Shown here one piece after another: positions 38,990 through 51,800 of a stretch of 64,000 bases of DNA. Position 1 is the stretch's first letter. Every line of letters starts with the position of its first letter. A model generated the notes under the pieces. It did not search any database, was not told where the DNA came from, and worked only from the letters and a program-made list of their open reading frames with translations. Both the position numbers and the translations under genes were made by a program. The stretch comes from Pomacea canaliculata. Its lineage: Eukaryota; Mollusca; Gastropoda; Architaenioglossa; Ampullariidae. Where the stretch lies: contig NC_037599.1 of NCBI RefSeq assembly GCF_003073045.1, positions 22,882,555 to 22,946,554 on the forward strand, read 5' to 3'.

Positions 38990-39432
38990 ATTTCCTTCCT
39001 TTTATTTATTCTTTCATTTTTTTTATTTCTATCATTTCTCCCTTCTCTGTTTTATTTTTGATTCCCTCATTTTCCGTTTTCATTGTTTCTTTCTTTTTTT
39101 ATTCCTTGTTTGTTTTATTTTCTTTCTTTATTCCTTGTCTGTTTTATTCTTTTTTCTTTCCTTTAATCAAATCTTTCATCTTTTCTTACTTCTCCCTTTT
39201 ATTATTTGTTTTCTTCATTCTACCTTTAATTCTTTCTTGTTTCTTTTCTTTTTTTTCTTTACTTCCTTCTCTCTGTTATTCTTTCTTCTTTCCCTTAATT
39301 TTTTTTAACCTTACCTCTCTTTTATTCTTTCTTTCTTTTTTATTCGTTCCTTCTCTCTGCTATTTTTTCTTTCTTTTTCTTTTCATCTTTCCGTCCGTTT
39401 GTTTTTTTTTTTTTTTTTTTTCTCACCTCTCC
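38990..39432. repeat. Polypyrimidine (T/C) tract, about 440 bp
   Basis: An extreme strand bias: nearly all T and C on the + strand, mostly ttctttc-like motifs, with T runs and a few A or G interruptions. The Phe/Ser/Leu-rich open frame across it is a composition artefact. Confidence 0.88.
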
Positions 39433-41136
39433 CTTTCTCTCTCACTTTACATTTTGTTTGATCATGTTTTCCTGTGTGCACTCTCTCACTTCGTTACTGA
39501 GCTGCCCTTGACCCGGGCTGGTGAGTGGGTTCACGGCGCATGGCAGTGCCTTTGCGAAGCTTAGAATCTCTCCTGTCGATGAGAACTGGTGCTCTCAGAT
39601 GCTGATTATCATTATATTTGCTTTGTGAAGAAACAACAACTATCCTACTCTGTGCTAGAGGACCTAGGAAGGCAAAGAACGGACTAAAGAATGGAGACAT
39701 TGACTAGTCACTCCACCTCCTACGATGGCAAACCTGAGGGTCAAGACGACAGAACTATCAAGCTGATGGTTTTGTTTTTATTTGAAGAACATGATTGCAA
39801 TAAACCCTTTATCCTCACTTTCGGTAGTACAGCCTTTGCGTTGCTCCGATGGCAGGTAGGAACAGCTGTTGTACACATCACCAGCAGGTGATGATACCCA
39901 GGGTAAACGGTCATGCAATGGAGACCAGCACTCACAAGAGCAAAGCCACGGGTAACACCAGCGGCAACAGCAAAGCCGAGATTTACAGAGAACAGTTTGT
40001 AAAGGTGAAAGGATTTATTTATTTATTTGGGCGCCAGGTATTCCAGAATGACAGTTGCACGGATCGCAACAGCGACGAATGGTCGAGCCGAACGACATGT
40101 GAAACAAACGCCATCACCTTTGTTATCAAGTGACGACTGCTATAGATGCCAGACAGAGACCCTGCTTGCTGCTTCAAAAGAGAAAACAACTCCAGGTATT
40201 TGACACCAAGTGCAGGAGGAAATTGCGCCGAATTTCCTGCATGAAGCACAAGACCATCAAATTACATGGAACACGGTCACCAGCTGCTGGACTACCAAGA
40301 ACCACTTTGGGCAACAATAAAAGGGTGGAATTGTGTGGAGTGGCCACAGCGACCACAACACTCTAAGACCTTTCAGAGCACCTTTTGAGAAAAACTGGCT
40401 GGTAAACTTGTAAAGGGCCTGGCAGGACCTTGCAGGACTTGCTTCTCGTCCTCGATGAAAGGTCCCTGTAGCCAACCTTGACAGTGTGTCCCATCGGTCC
40501 GCCCAGGGACAACTACGGACTGACCAGCCAGGTCAACCAGTTTCGGTCAATTGAAAGGATGAATGATGAAAGATGAATGATTGGAAATGGCACAGCTAGC
40601 CTAGCCTACCGAGTGTCACAGTTGTATTGGCGTAGCCCACTGGGCCTGTTGCTGCAGTCTCAGCATCACGTGACCGGACAGACTATTGCCAATGGCTGAG
40701 GGAGACCTGCGAGATTTTTCGAAGGAAACCTGAGTAATTTGAATAGGATTTAAAAACTGAAATCCTGATTACTGGACAAGTCAATTTTGCTTGACACATG
40801 ACCAATGTTGCTGGAATCTGTTGTGAAAAACAAACTCTACAAAGCTCTTCCGCAACCAAGAGCAACCACAAACAATCAACTGGATGTCCCCTCGCACTCA
40901 CCGCTCGACTGGGAACGCAAACACTTTGCTACACTTTCATTTTTGATTTTTTAAAATATAAAAATCGGGACCAACAAGGAGGCGGAGCGTCTCCCAGATT
41001 AACCAATCAGATCGTGTTTATAAACGTCTGTTGCCACAGAATATTCCAGAGATTAGTCACCCGCAGATTCTTTGAGAGCAGCAGCTAAGTACCACACACA
41101 AATCACCTTTAGCATGGCACCTAAAAAAAATCCTCC

Positions 41137-41580
41137 CTACTCAGCGGGGGAGCCGGTGTAAAATGAGCAGAGAGTGGCAACGAAGGATCGGAGGGAATGG
41201 CGGGTGTCGGGTGGTGGGTGGGTAGCATGGCAGAAAAGCTCCAAAGCACTGATGAAGCATGATTTCACGCTACGCCGCCAAACCTGGAAGGGTGGATGTG
41301 GGGGTTGGGGTGGAGAAGGCCTTCGAGGAGAGGACTGATCGATGAGGGTAATAATTACCATTATCGATACTCGAGCAAAGATTGCCCAGCTTTCAATCGC
41401 CCAACTGGGATCGCGCGCGACTGCTTGTGTTGTGGCTGCTGGTGCTGGTGGTGCTGGTGCTGCTGGGGTGGCCACATCAGTCAGTGCAACAACGGGTGCC
41501 ACAGGTTCTTGCCGGGTAGCTTGGCGCAGCGGCCCCCTTCGACCACCCGACGCCTCAGCCGCGAGGAGATTACACGGCAA
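41137..41580. other. GC-rich patch open on both strands, unrecognised
   Basis: A GC-rich block with overlapping open frames on both strands (Ala/Pro-rich on the minus strand, Cys/Trp-rich from a (GCTGGT)n-like stretch on the plus strand). Simultaneous openness on both strands points to composition rather than coding. It lies about 1-1.4 kb before the NompC start and could be CpG-rich promoter DNA. Confidence 0.3.
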
Positions 41581-42588
41581 TAACCGGGGTGCGACATCAG
41601 AACGGACGGGTTAGTCCAGCAGGAAGCAATTCCAGCCGCGTGGTGCGATTCTCTGGTGGACAGGCTTCTGTGTGGCAACGATTTTGTAATTGAAGTGGAA
41701 GCTTACGATGAGAAAACAAAGTCAAGATGACAGAAGTGTAGCAGTTAGTGCAATGTCGGACACACGAGTCGGAGAAACAGCTCCAAGTCATTGTTGAAGA
41801 TGTTCGTCTGCCGAAACTTTCGTCCGTTGGGATTTGGTAGTGTCTTGCATCTGTACACTTTTCTACTCTATTGTTAGTACTTCTCGTGTTTCAGAAATTA
41901 TTTCAGATTTGTGCTGGCGATGAAATCGATGCTCTGTTGGTTTTTTCTTTTTTTTTTTTACTATGAAAAAAGTCATTGATGGTGAGGTTCTTTGCGTTTG
42001 AAGAAATTTTTGCCCGTGTTATATACACCCGAGACAAACGAATGTGAGTTTATTCCTGAGTGTTTACACACTTCATCACCATTGGTACAATCACATAAAT
42101 GAACAGCGGTAATCCACCATGGAGTTTATGTTCTGGAAGTTTTGTGAGTAAAATGATCAGTTGACACAATGTTGTAGAAATTTTCCTCCATTTGAGCATC
42201 TTAATTTCCTTTTAAAATCTTTCTGGTTGTGAAATGCTTCTTACAAATAATAAATTACAGTGAAATTACAGGTCAAAAGAACAGCAAACATTTTTAATTA
42301 CTTCCTGTGTGTTGACAAAAAATATTACCCAATGGTAATGAATCACAGTAAATGAATTCAGTGGCGAAAGATTGCAATCCAAAATTCGTATTCAGAAATG
42401 TTTGCCAGGGTTATACAGGGTGTAACCTCTCACCACCTTCCATAATGTTTCGTTCCGACTTCAAAGCAGACTGTGACCCGAAAAACTGCAGAACATTCTG
42501 GAACTGGGTTGAGAATATTTGAATTCTTTCTTCGTTCCGTGCCTGAAATTCTCGGAGAAACGAACCAACGGATCCGGTGAAAATAAAG

Positions 42589-42849
42589 ATGGAAAAAGAT
42601 AGCGGAGGGACGAAAGGAGGGAAAGCCTCCGGTCGAGAGGTCAGTGGAGGGGTCAGCAGTGGTTCCAGTGGGATTAGTAGTGCTGGACTGTCCGACACAT
42701 CGTCAGAAACAAGTGAACAGAAGCGTCAGAACAACCAGCCACCAGCAACAATTCTGTTGTCCCTGTGTGAGAAGGGAGAGTGGATCCTCCTGGAGAACCG
42801 CTTGCGAGTGACAGAGAAGGGCGACCCGACACTAACCGTCAGCGACGAG
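42589..42849 (+). CDS. nompC: NompC exon 1: start and pre-ankyrin region
   Basis: Encodes 87 residues: MEKDSGGTKGGK, a Ser/Gly-rich stretch, then LLSLCEKGEWILLENRLRVT, a helical pre-repeat segment like the one before the first ankyrin repeat of NompC. Ends ...SDE before gtaggt. Confidence 0.85.
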
Positions 42850-45800
42850 GTAGGTCTGTAAGTCTCGCACATCGTTGAAGGAAAGTGATGTTAAAGGCTA
42901 ACGAGTGCAAAACAATTTTCCAATAAGGGGCTTGAATTCCTTGTTGGAAAATAATTCTCAAATATCTCAGCGAAAAGCTCTTTTGATCGCAAGGTGCAGG
43001 TTTACAAATGTCGCAGTTCTCACCTGGGTTTTCAAAAAGGTCTTAACGTCATTTCCGTCTACGTCACACAGGTAGAGCCAGTATAAAATGTATTTTTTCA
43101 TTTCATTTATTGGCTATAAGCCAGGGAGGGGAGAATTTTAGCCATAAGATCATGTCTCATTTCTAAATGCTCGAAGTTCTTTCTTTCTCTTTTGTCTGGT
43201 TTTTTAATGATGCCAGTAGGAAGAATGTGGTCAATCCACCATTCCATCCATCTTTCCCACTCCCTCCGTCCTCCTACACCCTCTCCCCAACTAAGAAATT
43301 CATTCTTGTGAAAAAACTAATCATAGCTCTAAGTTCTGTTAGAGGTTGTAAATAATAAGTAATAATAATAGGTTTGACCTGAATGATACATACTGACATT
43401 CTCAATCATATCCGATCAGAATTTGTTTGCTAATGAATCGTTTATTTACAATCGAGTAAAAAACTCAGTTTCGGGCCAATGTATGTACGAAGAACTCTTT
43501 CACGAAGGATATATTGGACAAGAAGAATGTTGAGCGGTACCATAGCAATTTTAACAGTTTTGTTTACTAAATAAATTTTTGCAGCTCTGCAAATGACGGA
43601 GGACCAAAAATTAGTTTCCCACCGTCAACGGTATAATTCCCCTCCCCGACCTCCACTGAAACTGTCACATTAATTAAACACATTTTAACGAACCAGAAAA
43701 TTTGCGGTAAAGTGCTTCGAATGTTGGTTTTTTTTGTTTTTTTTTTTTTTTTTTTTTTTTAGGATCCGCTGTAGCTTTTATGTGAAATAAATAAAAAGCT
43801 GTTCAGGTGGAAGAGGCTTCATTTATGTAGTCAGCATGAAAGCTTAAAGTAACGAGTGGATTATGGGAAGGTAATGACAGGTGTGGCTATTAACAGCTCG
43901 TATTTCTTTCCAGTACTGGAGTCGGAGCCAGTCTTAACTGCTGATCCAAAGTGACAGCAATGTTGTAAACCTCAAGTTTACCTCCTTCGCACTGGGGTGA
44001 GGGTTGAAGTCGGTGTTGTAAACAGCGAGGTCACAAAGGTCAACATTAATTATGTATTCAAATTAACAACGATCTGCAGCAGTATGTAAGCTTCATATTC
44101 GAGTAGATATGTAAGTCGGAGCTAGAGGTGGCTAGATATTTTGTTTCATGAATAACAACAAGAAGCTGGCTGGATGCTGTGTTTCAAACAGATTGGAAAT
44201 AGAAACAAATATCTTCGAGACAGTCAGATAAAGAAGAAAGGATGAGCTTCGCAAAGCTGTGGAAATATTAGCTTTTTTTATTTATATTTATTTTGAAGTC
44301 ACGATGACAAAGAAAATAGGAACACTCAGTCAACGACATGTCATGTCCCTGTTCTTGGTGAGAGGTTCCAAAGAGAAGGAGGTTGGCTAACACGCAATGT
44401 TTGTTGTATCCAGTCACGTGCCTTGACCACGCACGTGACGAGTATTGCCATGCGCAGTTTCCTCCTTCATTACACGCTCAGTCACCTGCCAAAGTTCCTT
44501 GATCGTCTCTGTATGCGCAGAATATCAATACAGGCGCTAACCTACATGTTTGATTGACTGCTACTCGGGTCACGACCTTTGGCAAGTTGGTTGGTTTAGT
44601 AGGAAAGTGCTTCCACCTTGAGGTGATTTCGCACTATAAAGGGGGGAGAGGAAGGTGGAGGAAACCGGAGTACCCGCAGAAAACCTGAGACTTTAGTAAG
44701 CCCACGACTGCGCGATATAAGCCCGTTATTTTTCATTTACCCATTAGCCAATCGCTGATCTCCTTTCAAATCGTTCGAATTTTCATGTCACTGCACACAT
44801 TTCTTTTTCAAAAATGTTTTCATGAAATCTCAGTTGAAAAAAATGTGATTTTCAGGTAGGAAGATTTCCCATTGGTACCCCACAAATTAACGTTCGTGGT
44901 CGCATCAAATGCTTGACGAGGGGATAAACTGAAACCTGAACTATGGCGATAAGCACTAGAGAACTTAAATTTTCCTTAAATTAGTTTAACCGTAAGTTTA
45001 ACCCAGGTGAGCTCATGCCTAAAGTAAGAAAATTCGCATTAAATTCATATTTATGTTCGCAATCATGAACACCACCCCTAACATTAGTGGATAGGATGGG
45101 GTTTGGAGGTTACCAGGCAGACAGGCAAGCAGGCGCGCGCACACACACACAGACACACACACAGACACAGGGAGGGAACACATTGATGTACGGGACCGTT
45201 GCGTGTCTGCGGCCAATCGCTTCGGTCCACTGACAGCACCGAGGACCCGCAAGGCAGGGTTCGCATTCAAGCGCGCGATCTCTAAACACTCGGGCAAAGC
45301 CGGCAAACACTTCTTTCAGGACTCTTGCATCCACCAACAAACCGATCGTGCCATGAATATCAACCTTTTGAGAAGTCTTCAAAACATTAACAACTCTGCA
45401 AATCGCAACAAGAAAAATAACTACGTGGATTTTTTTTTTCAAAGAATAATGAGGATTTCAAACCTTTGCGACACACCTATTGAACCCAGATGACAATAGC
45501 AGTTGAGAACACACTAAAACGATGTTCCTCTGTTGTACGAGGATTAAGATGGGTCAACAAAACTGTTGTAACTAAACATTGCTACATTTCCTCTATTTCT
45601 TTTGTCATTTGTCTCTCACAACCGCTGTTTCCGGTGCTGCTGTCAAAAAAAGCTATTTTCCGACTTGAAAAGAAGCTTGATATGTTAATATCAAAATTTT
45701 ATCTCATATTACCTTGTTTTTATTATTCAGAACTTATCGTTGTTGTTGAGCTATAAGACGTTTCCTTGACAACCAGCACAACATTATGTTGTTATACATC

Positions 45801-48800
45801 GTCAGTAAAAAAAAAAAAAAAAAATCAGTCATAAAGAGACAGGATGTATTACAGTAACAAAATTCCAAATAACATGTTTTACAATTTAATTTGCTGATTC
45901 TAGTGCAGTTTTCATTTGTTTAAAATCAGTATTTGTTTATTTACAACTCATGACAGTAAAATCCACCCACAAAGTGTGAGTGTTGTAGGCGGGACTGACT
46001 GAGTACAGACAGAGTAGACCGGAGGGAGAGTTCGGACTGTGGTTCATCAAGTTCTGGCTTCAACAGCTTCCCCCAACAACGAGGGACAGCAAGCAAACAT
46101 CCCCTCCCTGCCAACTGTCCCCAAGTTTGAAAAAGACGATTATTTGGATAAAATGAGAATGGCCTGGCCCTGCATGCAGGCGGTGACTGATGACTCCCCT
46201 GATGGCGCTTAATGTCCAGACACCTCATCATCCATCCATTTATCAGTTCATCTATTCTTCTGGCCATTCATTCCCGTCTTATTCCTCCTCTTCTCATCCC
46301 GTTTCTTTCTCTCGTCCTCTTTTCATCATCATCATCATCGTCGTCGTTGTTGTTGTGTTGTGATCATCGTCATCATTATCGTCGTCGTCGTCTTCGTCGT
46401 AGACCTTCGAGTTGCAATATCTTTGAAGAAGCCCGTCGACATCGTTCTGACAGTTCAATATCTTTTCTACCCATCAGGATCATTGTGGTCTGCTCGGGGT
46501 TTACATAAAGACATCTTGACAATCTGTTGTGATAAAAGTTTCATCAGTTTGTAGATTGTGTCCGCGTGTGTGTGTGTATGTCGGAGGGAAGTGGGGGTAG
46601 AGAGAGAGCATTTACTAAATTTTCCAAGAGCCCTTCCTACTTTTGTATTCGAAATGTTTAGCTCGGCCACATGAGATTCTGCCCTCTGCAACAATTGTTG
46701 TTGTTGTTGTTGTAGCTGCTGCTGCTGCTATTGTTGTTGGAGGAGGATTGCTGTTTTGTTCATCTCTCTTTCTCGAAAACTGCATTATTTCCTTCAGTGG
46801 ATGATATGCAATGCCGTGACTTCAGTCTAGAACAGATGCCTGAGTTAACTCCGGCCCTCTAAAAACACAATTTCTCAAATTGCCCACCCCTGGATGCTGT
46901 GCAAGGATGTGATTTCGATGAGCAGATTTTTGATGGGATGAAAACAAACAACAACACCAAAACACATAAGAAGACAGGAAGTCAAAACCCGTTTTAGAAT
47001 TTCAGCGAGAAGTTCACTGTATTTTCTGGCTCTTGATTGTGACATGAACGATATTAGAAGTGAACGTAGGGAAGTGTAAATGAACACATGTGAACCACTT
47101 ACTTTTGTCTCTCTATGCGTGTATGTGTATGTCTGCGTGTTCGTGTCCGCTAGCGTGCATATAGTTTGTATATGTCTGTATATGCGTCTACCTGTTTATG
47201 CCTGTCGTTGTGTTCACCTGTATTTTCCGTGAGTTCATTTTTCTGAAAACATCCCGACACTAAATATCTTTCTCAGGCTTACCCATTCCGAGAGTTCTGC
47301 CCACAGACCTTAGGGGACATCTTTGGTCAAGAATAGAAGGTTTCATAAATGTTGTCAACAACAACAACAGCAACAACAACAAATTCTCGAGCATCATAAA
47401 CAAACTTTGTTGTCTTGAAATTTGTTTCTTTAAGACATAAAGCCAAATAAATTTGTTTAAACGATAAACTCTTGTACTTTGTTTACACTTGCATCTTGAC
47501 TCTGTGTTGTTTTATTCACGACAACATTTTGTTGTGCAGAATGGGGTGACACCACTGATGGCGGCAGTGAAAGAAAACAAAAATGTTGTCGTTGAACGGT
47601 TGTTGGAACTGGGCGCCCACGTCAATGACAAGGCGAAGGTAAACATCGGTCATCGGTGTGTCGCCAGAAGTTTACATTTTCCCACATGTTAGGGGTTCAT
47701 TTTTGTTTGTTTTGGGTTGTTTGGTTCTTTTATGTTATGTTTTTTGTTTGTTAGTTAAATTTAGGGTTTGCTGGTTAGTTTCATGATTTGTTAGTTGTTT
47801 TTTTGTTAGCTAATTAGTTTTGGGTTTTTCGGTTAGTTTTTGCTGTTGTTGTTTGTTAGTTTTTAATTAGTTATTTATTTTATTTTAGTTAGTAACAAAT
47901 GTAAGTCTTTATTAACATGAATATGAGTATGTTTAGTTAATTAGTTTTGGGTTTTTTGTTAGTTGTTTTTGTTGTTGTTTTTATTTGTTAGTTAAATTTT
48001 GGGTTTTCTGGTTAGTTTCATGATTTGTTAGTTTTTTTGTCAATTTTTTTGTTAGTTAATTAGTTTGGGGTTTTTTCAGTTAGTTTTTTTTTGTTGTTGA
48101 CGATTTTGTTGTTGTTTCTTAGTTTTTGATTAGTTATTTAATTATTTTTTAAATTTTTGTAAAGTTAGTGACAAATGTAAGTCTTTATTAACATGAATAT
48201 GAGTATGTTCAGCTGTGCTCACGAACTCATGCACACACCTGCGCACGTCACAGTTGTACATACATAATATCTGTGACACACGTGACTATCCTGAAGCATC
48301 AACTTTGACCTGCCGTGCGATTAGCGATTAGCGTGTGTTCATCATCCACCTACCTTTTGCTCGTGGTCACGCTGGACAGTCGCCGCGCACTACGTGTGGG
48401 TAGCGAGCGAGAGAAAGAAAGAAAGAGAAAGAGAGAAAGAAAGAGAGCAGCGGCCGGATTTCCTACCCTGACTACCTGTGTGACCGCCTGCCATGTCGAC
48501 ACGATTCTTCCATCTGCAAACTTGAGGCGGAAGCGAGGGCGAGAAGGTCAGGTGAAGACCTGTTTGCTGCGTCAGTCCAGACACTGAAAAGCTCTCACCT
48601 TTCCCACCACCGTCTACCTGCAGTGGCAATATATTTAGTTTCAAATAACATAATCACAGACGTGAGAAATATGGGGCAGGGGAGTGGTAGTATAAAGGCT
48701 TGTTACAGCAAAAAGTTGCGGACAGACAGAAAAAGTTTGGATGTGGGAGGACAAAGGGCCGACATCGCCTGCCTCTCCGTCACTATGGAGAGCCCATGGT

Positions 48801-51800
48801 TTACAATGATTAAACGTAAAGGTAAACAAATGAAGATTACTTGATGATTAGGCTCAACAAAAAAAGGAACAATGTGTCACTAAAATGTAGGAGAGGAGGG
48901 TGAGTAGGAATTATATGTTTATGGCTCACGACCTTAAATATTATTTTTAATAATTAATAAATATATATATATTATTAACCTGAAAGTAAGACTTTCGAGG
49001 CGTTTAAGTTTAGTTGAAGCATGAACAATGTGTCATACACCTGCATAAAATAAGAGTTCTACCTGTATTAGATTGAAAACAGATTTTTCAAATTACAGAG
49101 CTAAAATTACGATTGTCTCAAGGAAAATTTGTGCAGCATAGCTGTAGTCCTTGAAAAATATTAGCTTCATTCGAAAAAGCTAACAGCCCACCTTGACTGG
49201 TAACGGTGCCAATAATGATCTATAAATAGTTCTGGACACACTACATGGGTCAGTTCAAATATACTCTGAAGGTAAGCAAGCAGAAATCGAGAAGCTAGGC
49301 TGTCAGTCATGTCCTCTGATTGGTTCAGGACAGACCAGAGATGAAGCACTTGTCGTAGTTACCTGTAGCGCTCAGGTAAACACCCTCAGGTCTCTGTCCT
49401 TGGACGAGTGCACGTAGGTCGAGAACGTGAGGTGTCGTAAACAAACGTCTGCGCAAGGCACGTGCAGGTGGCTTCCGGTGATTAGCGTGTGTCAACACTA
49501 CAAACGTTCGTTATCCAGGTGCGCGCGCGTGGGTGCGAACGTTTGGCGATGGCCCTTTCATCAGTTTCCAACAAGACTCTCTCACTCATTCAGTGAAGTC
49601 ATTTACTTGCCATGCGCACTTCGTTTGTTGTACATCCGGTAAGAAAAACAAGCCAATCAAAACGCACTCAACAATTCTGTGCTGACGCTTTTCTTAACCA
49701 TTGAAACCGGAAATGGCGTAGTGCTAATAGAAAAAATAAGAACTAATCAGAAATTATTGGATATTTCTTAACAGTTATGTAATAAAGAAGCGGAATAAAT
49801 GTTTATTGTTTGTGATGATTTATTGCTGTGCCGAGAGTCGGGTACATAGAGTTCTGTTGTTTTGTCTGACTACCAATGGCGGAGAACCAATGATGGGTTA
49901 CACAACCAGGTGTTCGATGATCTGCGACGAATTGATTTGCGGAGGTCAGAAGGTCGCAATGGCTTTAAGGCTGTTGCCGCTCACTTTCGTAGTGGAGTCG
50001 TTTTTATTTATTTATTTATTTATAGTAGTATTTGTTGTTTGTGGGGGCTGGATACTTAGTTATGTCTCGTTTGTTTGTGAACTTGTTTGGTTTGTCAGCA
50101 TGTGTTGTTGTTTGTTAGCATGTTTGTCCAGCTTCCGGCGAGTGCATCTGTCTGGTGCTGCTCTGTGGTTAATATTTTTTTCCTTCGAGTTGGAAGAGGA
50201 ATTTGTGAATAGTGATATTGGTTATATCTGTTGACTGGCTATTTCTCAGCTGATCTATCCGCAGACACATTGTCTTTCTTCCGCGCTCCAGCCTTCACTT
50301 CCTCTAATTGTTGCAACCGAGATTTATTGTGTAATTGCGTAATAATGATTTATTTGCCTGTTTATTTATTCACTAAATTGTTCCTTTTGGCCATTTAATG
50401 CCGTAATCGCTCGCTCACTAGCACACCTCATACACGCACGAGTGCACGCGCACTCATTCACTCCCTTGTCGATGCTTTTGTTGTTGCTGTTGTTGATGAT
50501 GCTGTTGTCGAGGCTGTTGTTGTTGCTGTTGCAGGACGGCCGCACGGCGCTGCACTATGCCGCCAGTTTCGCCAGGGATGATGTCATCAAGCTGTTGCTG
50601 TCCAAGAGAGCCGAGCCCATGACACCAGCCGGGGTGAGTCTGGAGGATAACCACACCTGTATTCACACCTGTATTTTTGGCAGACGACTGTTTCCAACTT
50701 TCGTGTTTGTGCTTACGTAGTCGAGCGAAACTTTCTGTACTCGGATATACACCCTCCCATGTTGAACAATAAAAAAATGTTAGGAGGAGGGTTTTGTCTC
50801 TCCCTCATCATGGCAACAAAGTCAGACAATGAAGACTCCGACAGGAAATGGTCGCTGGGTTCACACACGAGAATCGTATTTCAGGAAATGTTTTATCGGC
50901 CGACGTGTAAGTAGGATTAACAGCCAGCTACATTTTGTGGCACAAATTTGATTGTCTACACAATCAGGCGCCACAATCCCAGGATTACAAAACGAAAAAT
51001 AATGGTTATGCGTGTTGCTGTCTCTTTTATTTCTCACCTCCTTCATTAGAGAAGTCCAGTCGCCCTGTCCGGCCCCTCCACGTATTGACTTCACTGCCCA
51101 ACCACAAAAGAATCTCTGATGGCCCCAGGTTCTTAATTAGCACCGGAAGTCATTGATCGTGCGCTAATCGACTCACTTCAATGGCGTCATTGTGTGGAGT
51201 AATCACACTTTGCTGCCAGTGACGTGTGCATGAAGCAAGTGACGTCATTGTATACAATGATTACGTGTATGGGCGCTGGACGCTACGACCCCCCATCTCA
51301 CTTGACCCTCGCCATTGAATACAATGTAACTGTTATGTAAAGTGACGTCACGTGTCATCGAGTGCGCATGCGTGCATCTGCATTAACATGAAAGTCATTA
51401 ATACAAGTGAAGAATGGAAAAAGGAGAGTTACAACAAGGCATATTAGGTTGTCATTACGAGGTCAGAGGTTAAAATTCTGTGAGAGAAAATAATCTAGTA
51501 TTAATAGCAGCCCAGAGGAAATAAATGAAATGGCGGATAATGTTTGATTCAAAGATAAAAGTGCACGTGCCACAGGTTAGGGTGACATTGATGTAGGAGA
51601 TTGGAACTGGATGACATGACAGCAACAAGACAGTGAAGGTTACAGTGACAAAGTACTGACACACGGCTGGTAACTCGGGTTACACTGACACCCGAGGTAC
51701 CCGGCAGACAAAGGAATGGTTACACACAAAACACAGTCACAGTCACAGGAGGATCACAGATTTCAGTTTCCGCTGAAGGAGACATCGATCAGGAGCAGGC

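Larger units (their letters stand above)
31961..42588. other. Large intergenic interval before NompC
   Basis: About 10.6 kb without a supported gene. It holds simple repeats (listed separately), AT-rich DNA and two more GC-rich, unrecognised patches near 38.3-38.9 kb and 41.1-41.8 kb. A short segment at 34097-34146 (MDLDNASVYRQYVLKG, then gtacgt) could be a first exon of something, but I cannot support it. NompC 5' non-coding exons may lie here. Confidence 0.55.

Noticed and set aside
38950..39564. Phe/Ser/Leu-rich 204-codon frame resembling a membrane protein
   Set aside because: It lies on the polypyrimidine tract; hydrophobic codons are a by-product of T/C composition.
41137..41580. 147-codon Ala/Pro-rich minus-strand frame
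   Set aside because: The opposite strand is equally open, there is no recognised domain, and the start and splice context are weak. Treated as GC-rich composition.
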